Shown piece after piece: positions 58,690 through 64,000 of a stretch of DNA of 64,000 bases. Both the position numbers and the translations under genes were made by a program. A model generated the notes under the pieces. The model made no database searches. It had not been told where the DNA came from and was given only the letters and a program-made list of their open reading frames with translations. Within the stretch, counting starts at the first letter, position 1. Each line of letters starts with the position of its first letter. Origin of the DNA: Nymphaea colorata (taxonomy: Eukaryota > Streptophyta > Magnoliopsida > Nymphaeales > Nymphaeaceae); contig NC_045141.1 in assembly GCF_008831285.2 (NCBI RefSeq), forward strand, positions 25,967,315 to 26,031,314, given 5' to 3'.

Positions 58690-60006
58690 ATTCGACAAGT
58701 TTCCAGTGTCCAACAGCAATCAGTTTGATGAAATTGGAGCAGCATAACTCCTGCAGAAGCTATGTGAAAGTATCAGAGCCCCGCTAACTTTTGCGTTAAT
58801 ATAATAAGGTGTAAGAATCGAAAGCACAGGCACTCTGCAGCCTTTGTCACTGGTGCTGCATTTGGTGGAGCCATGAAGGCATTTAGAGGACGAGGGTCCA
58901 TGTATTCACAAAATCTGTCCATTTCCTTTGGCTTCACTGTTTCTTCTTAAATCTAGCCATTTTTACTGGAAAATGTAGATGCAGTTTGTATATGGTTCAT
59001 GGATATACTGCCCCTTGGTGTCTTTGTTGGTAGTTTGGATATTACTTCTATCCCACTGCTGCTATAAATCAAAGGAGGATTCTCCATACTGAGCCGTCCT
59101 GTGGGCGACCTGCCTCTGGTTCTTCGTTGCCGGACCTGCTACTTGTCGAAGCTTTTTTGGGCTATTTCTTATTGTAAAGGATAAATGTGAATGATATTTA
59201 CATACAGAATAAATTACGTGTTGGAGTCTACCGGCCTGTGACTGCTACAGCAAAGAACGGTGCCGTTGGGAACGACATCCTCTCTCCCACTCTCTCTCTT
59301 TCACAGTATCAAAAAAAAACGAAAACAAAAACAAGTAGACAAGGATTTTTACGAACCAGTGGTTGAGAAACCCAAGTTCTGCTGCAGACTTTTTTACTAT
59401 GTCAGAATCAAGAAGACGAGTTTAACCACTCTTCTTAAACATGGGAATTAGGACAACACCGCAAAACAATAAAATTATAATAATACCTTTTCAAACTTAC
59501 TGAGTAAGAATCAGGCTCGAGGCAGCCAAATACTTTGGACATCATATCAGGATCGGATTTCATAGTGAATTCAATTGAGAGCTGGCTCATTCATTTTGAT
59601 TGATCGGTCAATGAAGATGGACTCAGCAGAGTTCATGTCATACCATGGACCTTTAACCAGATCTGGGTCTGGACCACCTAACTTGGTACCATGCATTGGC
59701 ACCCTTGGATTCATGGGGCAGGCAGCATCCGGAGTACAAAATTCTTGACGACCTTCAACTTGGAACTCCACAAATCGACCCATAGACGGATGCGCCAAAG
59801 CCATACAATTTCATAGCAAACGAAAACAATTCTTTTTATACATAAAATTCCTACCGTTATAGTCCGCAAGAACTCATATTTAACAAACATTGGAAACCAG
59901 TCAAAGCACTTTTGGCTATGCTTACGGCTTCCTAACCTAATTGCGTATATGCATCAGCCAAATGGGACGATGAATAAAAAGCGCCAACATATACCAAAAC
60001 TGCAAA
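58690..60006. other. convergent intergenic region (MYB 3' / RWD-RING 3')
   Basis: It holds the 3'UTRs of two convergent genes. A minus-strand frame at 59571-59804 (MALAHPSMGRFVEFQVEGRQ to IKMNEPALN) is open for 77 residues, but no family was recognised and no splice partner was found. It may be a fragment of a repeat or a chance frame. Confidence 0.5.
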
Positions 60007-60997
60007 TCATGCAGTATCCTTCTTTATCCATTGTTTCCTACTCGGTTGCGAGTTCCAATGTTTTCTCTGGTTGTAAGCTCTGTTCTTCCTCGTTCCCATA
60101 TTCCGGTGCTCACTGGTGCCCGCGTTGTTTGGAACATTACTAGATGCCGTCTCCCTGCTGACGTTTTCGCTGTTACTAGTCGCCGTCTCCCTGCTGACGT
60201 TTTCGCTGCCGTTATCAGATGGTTGGTCTTCTAAAACATCGGCCTTTGCAGCCAAACTAGGCGAAGCAATAAGGTGGGGAAGGAACATTCCCGGTAACAA
60301 AGTCTCCACTTTCTTTGGTTCTATAAATCCGCCATTTTCTCTCTGTCTTTCTAGAGCAGCCTCATACTTCTTCCTTCGAAGATTTTCAAACTCAGAAGAG
60401 AGAATCTCCTTGTCAATTACATCTGCTTCTTCATCGATCTGAAAACCAAAATGAGCAGTTCTTTAGGGAGGAGGAATTATTTTCTAAACCGCAAAAAAAA
60501 GCTTTTCATAGACCACAAGTCCGACTAAAACATAAAGCTTTATCTAAAAGCAACACAAATAGAAAAAACAAATGCTGAGCCTAATATGTATTATAGTGTC
60601 CAACACAAAGACACAGCCCTGAACACGTACATATGCTCTATCGGGTTCATATCAAGACAAATTATCTCACACTGAAAACTGCCATGACGAGCAAGATGGA
60701 CCAGCAACATTCTGGCGGCTTGGCTATCAAAACATTTATGGGGAAAAGGAAGAAAAAGGGTGCAACATACCAATTCAGATGAACCAGGTTTGAGCATGTC
60801 AAGAACATGCTCGATATCCTTTGCATGGAAATCTTTGCGGCAGACTGGGCAATTAGCTAGAAGACGGTTGTTGCTCCCAGATGTTTGATCTGCCATTCCT
60901 TCAGCGTATTGAGAAGCAGTCTCAATTAGACGAACCATAATAATAACATAGATGAATCATGCAAAAGTCAGAGAATCCAAATAAGATATTTCTAAAA

Positions 60998-61040
<43 letters not shown>

Positions 61041-63484
61041 GTGCATGTGCGTGTATGTTACAGCGAGAGGGGTAGAAAAAGTATTCATGCATTAATCAGA
61101 GACTACAGAAACGCTTCCAACTGCAGGGTAAAAAAGGTGCCTAAAGGACCAAGCATGAAGTTTCCAACACGTTTTTCGGACTGCATTAACATTCGATATT
61201 AGGAAAGTATATACGCTAAGAAGGTTTCAGTCCAGGAGAAGCAAATAGTATAATCGTGGATTCTCAGGTTTCTGACATTTTTTGTGGTTCTGGAAATAGC
61301 AAGACTAATAAAAGGAGTTTTTTTTTTCTTTCCATCTTTTTTTGAAATCAATAATTGACCAATAATTGCAGCATTTTTAACTCTATACAATTGGACATTT
61401 GTTGGATTAGTCAATGAAGCTTTTTCATATTTTTGACACACGCCTCTATATGATTAATTTCTACCATGAAGAAAATCAGTTTTTCTAGTTTCTGTTACCA
61501 CTGCCATCATCTGAATCTGCAGTCTGTCTCTCGTGCTGGAGCCACTTCCACCACCTAATGATGCATTCACTACAAGAAGATAAAAGGAAAATAGATGTAT
61601 AAAAGGCTCTGTACCCTCTGAAGTTAAAAAAAGATCACATGGAAAAGAATAGACAGAAACACCTGTGGAAACAGTGAAAACAAGACATTAGCTTCATAAA
61701 TGGCAAAAAGGGGCTCTCATCACCTCCCTGGTGCAAGGTATAGAGGCAGAGTGGACAATTGCCATCTGGATGGTTCATGCCAGAAAGAGTCTCAATTGCT
61801 TCCTGCTAACATGATACTTGGTAAGTGAAAAAGAAAAAGCCTCAGTTGCACCTAATTTTCATCACTTCAGTAAATAGAATGCAGCTAACTTCACATACAG
61901 ACAGACACACATAGAGAGAGAGGTTTTTTTTTTTTTTTTTTTGGGGGGGGGTGGGGGGGGGTTTAGGGTGGGTGGGGAGGTTGCTAGTGGGGAGAGAGAG
62001 AAAGAGAGGAAGGGTACAAGCAACAGCAATTACCTTCATTAATATAATGTAAAACAAACATGTAAAGAACTATTTATACAAAAAGACAAGTTACACTTTT
62101 TACTGACCTCGCAAAGAGCCACAAGCATTGGGTACGAAGTGAGCTCTTTGGCTTTTAATTTAACATTTTTGACAAGATCTTCTTGTCGATTGCCATCAAG
62201 TCCCTTTGAGTCCACTATATCTACAGTAGGAGGTTCCATTGGATACTGCCAGAATACCAGAAAGGATACAAGTGTGAATTCATTCAGGTTATAGTTTCTT
62301 CATTTTCTGTTTTTCCAAATGAATTTTCAGGAGATCCTATCGATTCTCTGGAACGAACAAAAATAACTACCAAAAGCGACAGTCAAAGCAGCCAACTTAA
62401 AGATTCAAAGGCAAGCAAGTTGGCATTCTTTGAGGACTGCCAAGTACGTCAGAAGGTGCCACTGTCAGATTTGACTATCGCAAAAGGTAACCAGTAGATT
62501 GATTAAAGAACAAATAAATCCCGTACCTCAGCATTAGCCCGAATCTCAAGCACAGCTTCCACAAACTGTGAAGAAAAACAAAATGATATAAAACTTCTGC
62601 TTACACAACTATGAAGCATAAAACAGCTCATGCCCGAGAATGGATCATAAAGAAAGACATACCAAGTTCCAAATAATTGAGTTCATGCATCTTTTTTACT
62701 TCTATAAAGGCAAGCATCGACCTCTTCTAAGCAAGACGAGAGGAACTTCAAACCCACAAAAGATGAACAATGTTTAACAACGCCAGAGCAAATAAACGTA
62801 GTACAAGACATAAAGAGAAAGCACTTCAAAATCAAGTAGCTAGACCAAATAATTCAGCTTGATTAAGCACCTCGAGCAAATAAAAACTGGCAGCTAAAAC
62901 CAATAGCTGCAAATGTTATTTCGACAAATGTAAGGTGCATTTGGATTTCACATAAACTCAGAGAGCACAATTGGCTAGGACATGATAACACTTTTCCAAC
63001 CATATGCACGAAAATTCTATTGGAACGTTGTAATCTACCGTCGATCAATACACAAACACCTTATGGCGCCACAAACCAGCGACTTGATTCCTTCATTGCC
63101 AGCCGTCACACAAAAGCACAGAGGGAGAGAGAGCAAGAAAGGGAGACTGGAGAATTTATGTACATGAGAAATTCTCCGTGACGATGTCGATCTTTATAGC
63201 AACACATCCAACTCAAGCAAATCAGATAAACAACTAAAGTCGATTGAACAAGTTGAATTCAAATTAAACGCGGAAAACAAGAAAACCATCGGCAGACCAA
63301 GGAAGCCCCTGAATAAAAAGTCCGAAAACAGGAACAGGGGTGATCTTACCTGCTGCGATATATCGTCCGCTGTGCGTGGCTTGATGTGCAAGCGTATGTG
63401 CGGAGGGATCTCCTGGATGACGCTGCAATCGGAACCATAGACGGCCTTCATCGCCTCAATCTCCTCGTCTCCATCTTGTTCCAT
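60007..63484 (-). CDS. RWD plus RING-H2 E3 ubiquitin ligase (RNF25-like)
   Basis: Seven exons join in phase: 63350-63484 (ATG), 62527-62565, 62108-62245, 61663-61802, 61499-61569, 60771-60898 and 60007-60438 (stop TGA), giving 360 aa. Residues 1 to about 105 are an RWD domain (MEQDGDEEIEAMKAVYGSDC, a YPMEPPTVDI strand-loop, then a helix ending SYPMLVALCE). The RING-H2 finger is CPLC (120-123), X21, CFHCFHSEC (145-153), then a long loop with RWWKWLQ and CPVC (191-194). RWD followed by a RING with a wide last loop is the layout of RNF25, which ubiquitinates substrates with UBE2D/E2s; in animals it acts at stalled ribosomes through RPS27A. The C-terminal exon is charged and low-complexity (EENLRRKK-like, then a 12-residue repeat) and ends QPSRKQWIKKDTA. 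Exon 6 has two in-frame acceptors nine bases apart (60898 or 60889). Confidence 0.93.
60137..60208 (-). repeat. 36-bp in-frame tandem duplication in last exon of RWD-RING gene
   Basis: Two 36-bp copies (60137-60172 and 60173-60208) encode SENVSRETATSN and SENVSRETASSN on the minus strand. They differ at two or three bases, so the duplication is recent. Confidence 0.93.
61001..61036. repeat. (AT)18 microsatellite in intron 5 of RWD-RING gene
   Basis: An uninterrupted AT run inside the intron between exons 5 and 6. Confidence 0.96.
61923..61980. repeat. poly-T/poly-G tract in intron 3 of RWD-RING gene
   Basis: About 19 T are followed by two G runs of nine and then four shorter G runs (61966-61980), with only one to four bases between runs. 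It fits a G-quadruplex pattern on the plus strand, the template strand of the host gene. Confidence 0.9.
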
Positions 63485-64000
63485 GACGAGGAAAGACGGG
63501 AAGAAAAGGGAATCTGGAGTAGCAGAGGGATCGCTTGCAGTTGCTCTACAAGACTACAATACTAAAAATGAGGCAAGGTCGACTCGTAGCGGGATTCTAG
63601 GACCTCGTGTTTCTTGCCTTTAATCGGCCGGTCTATGGAGGGAGGGGACCCGACGCAGGTGGGGAGGACGTTAGGAAAGAAAGAGACGCATAACAGCGGC
63701 GAAACGTTTTAGGAACAAGGAATCCACAATAAGACGCCACGTACCTCCCGAAAACTGTAACCGGATGTGCATGAACTAATTCTTGGGAGTTGCGAACCAA
63801 ATAATCTTTGCTCTTCGTCTAATTTAGGAAGTTGAGTTACGTTTATCGTATCATGCGTGTCAAATGACTCAAATTTATGAGGTTGACTGTTGGTGGTGAA
63901 GGTCGTGCAGCCCACTATTGCAAGGCTTTGTTACTGTCACGGGACTGCATCTACCATGTCTAAGAGGACAATAATAATATGGATCAGGCCTTATATCTAT
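63485..64000. other. promoter side of RWD-RING gene
   Basis: Upstream flank of the minus-strand gene that starts at 63484; the first 0.2 kb is GC-richer and probably holds the 5'UTR and promoter. No other gene is visible before the window ends. Confidence 0.55.

Noticed and set aside
59571-59804. 77-residue minus-strand frame downstream of the RWD-RING stop
   Set aside because: It was considered as an extra exon of the ligase, but the gene already ends at 60007 with a full-length tail, and no acceptor or phase joins the two.

Overview
This window is nuclear DNA from a seed plant, most likely a flowering plant. It is AT-rich, its genes carry introns with GT-AG borders, and it holds plant-only families (TAXIMIN peptide, VAMP72 SNARE, SHAQKYF MYB, BOI-type RING ligase, MS5/SDI TPR protein), many dinucleotide microsatellites and decayed Ty1/copia and NLR remnants. 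The species cannot be named from the sequence. I rebuilt the gene models by hand from splice sites, reading phase and family conservation.

Layout. 1.7-2.8 kb (+): three exons of an MS5/POLLENLESS3/SDI-type TPR gene whose N-terminal start is missing. 5.6-8.1 kb (+): complete five-exon Mediator subunit MED7 (172 aa) with a probable 5'UTR intron. 9.6-10.2 kb (-): complete two-exon TAXIMIN-type cysteine-rich peptide (73 aa). 12.5-16.2 kb (-): complete five-exon VAMP72 R-SNARE (219 aa). 16.3-28.5 kb: mostly intergenic, with microsatellites, small tandem duplications and unresolved reading frames. 28.5-30.5 kb (-): complete four-exon BOI/BRG-type RING E3 ligase (291 aa). 30.5-36.4 kb: intergenic. 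36.4-45.3 kb (-): complete 18-exon GH116 (GBA2-type) glucosylceramidase (968 aa), including one GC-AG intron. 48.7-51.0 kb: broken Ty1/copia sequence (gag fragment, LTR, tRNA-Met primer site, chimeric gag with zinc knuckle, no pol). 52.4-52.9 kb (+): LRR remnant of a CNL resistance gene. 56.4-58.7 kb (+): complete four-exon zinc-knuckle SHAQKYF MYB (296 aa). 60.0-63.5 kb (-): complete seven-exon RWD plus RING-H2 E3 ligase of RNF25 type (about 360 aa).

The genes are unrelated neighbours with separate promoters: transcription (MED7, MYB), vesicle traffic (VAMP72), sphingolipid turnover (glucosylceramidase), ubiquitin ligation (two ligases) and peptide signalling (TAXIMIN). No gene cluster or new multi-gene system is supported. 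The most interesting points are the chimeric copia gag beside a second gag fragment, the GC-AG intron, the start-less MS5/SDI gene, an in-frame 36-bp duplication in the RWD-RING ligase, and a changed WRD signature in the BOI-type ligase.
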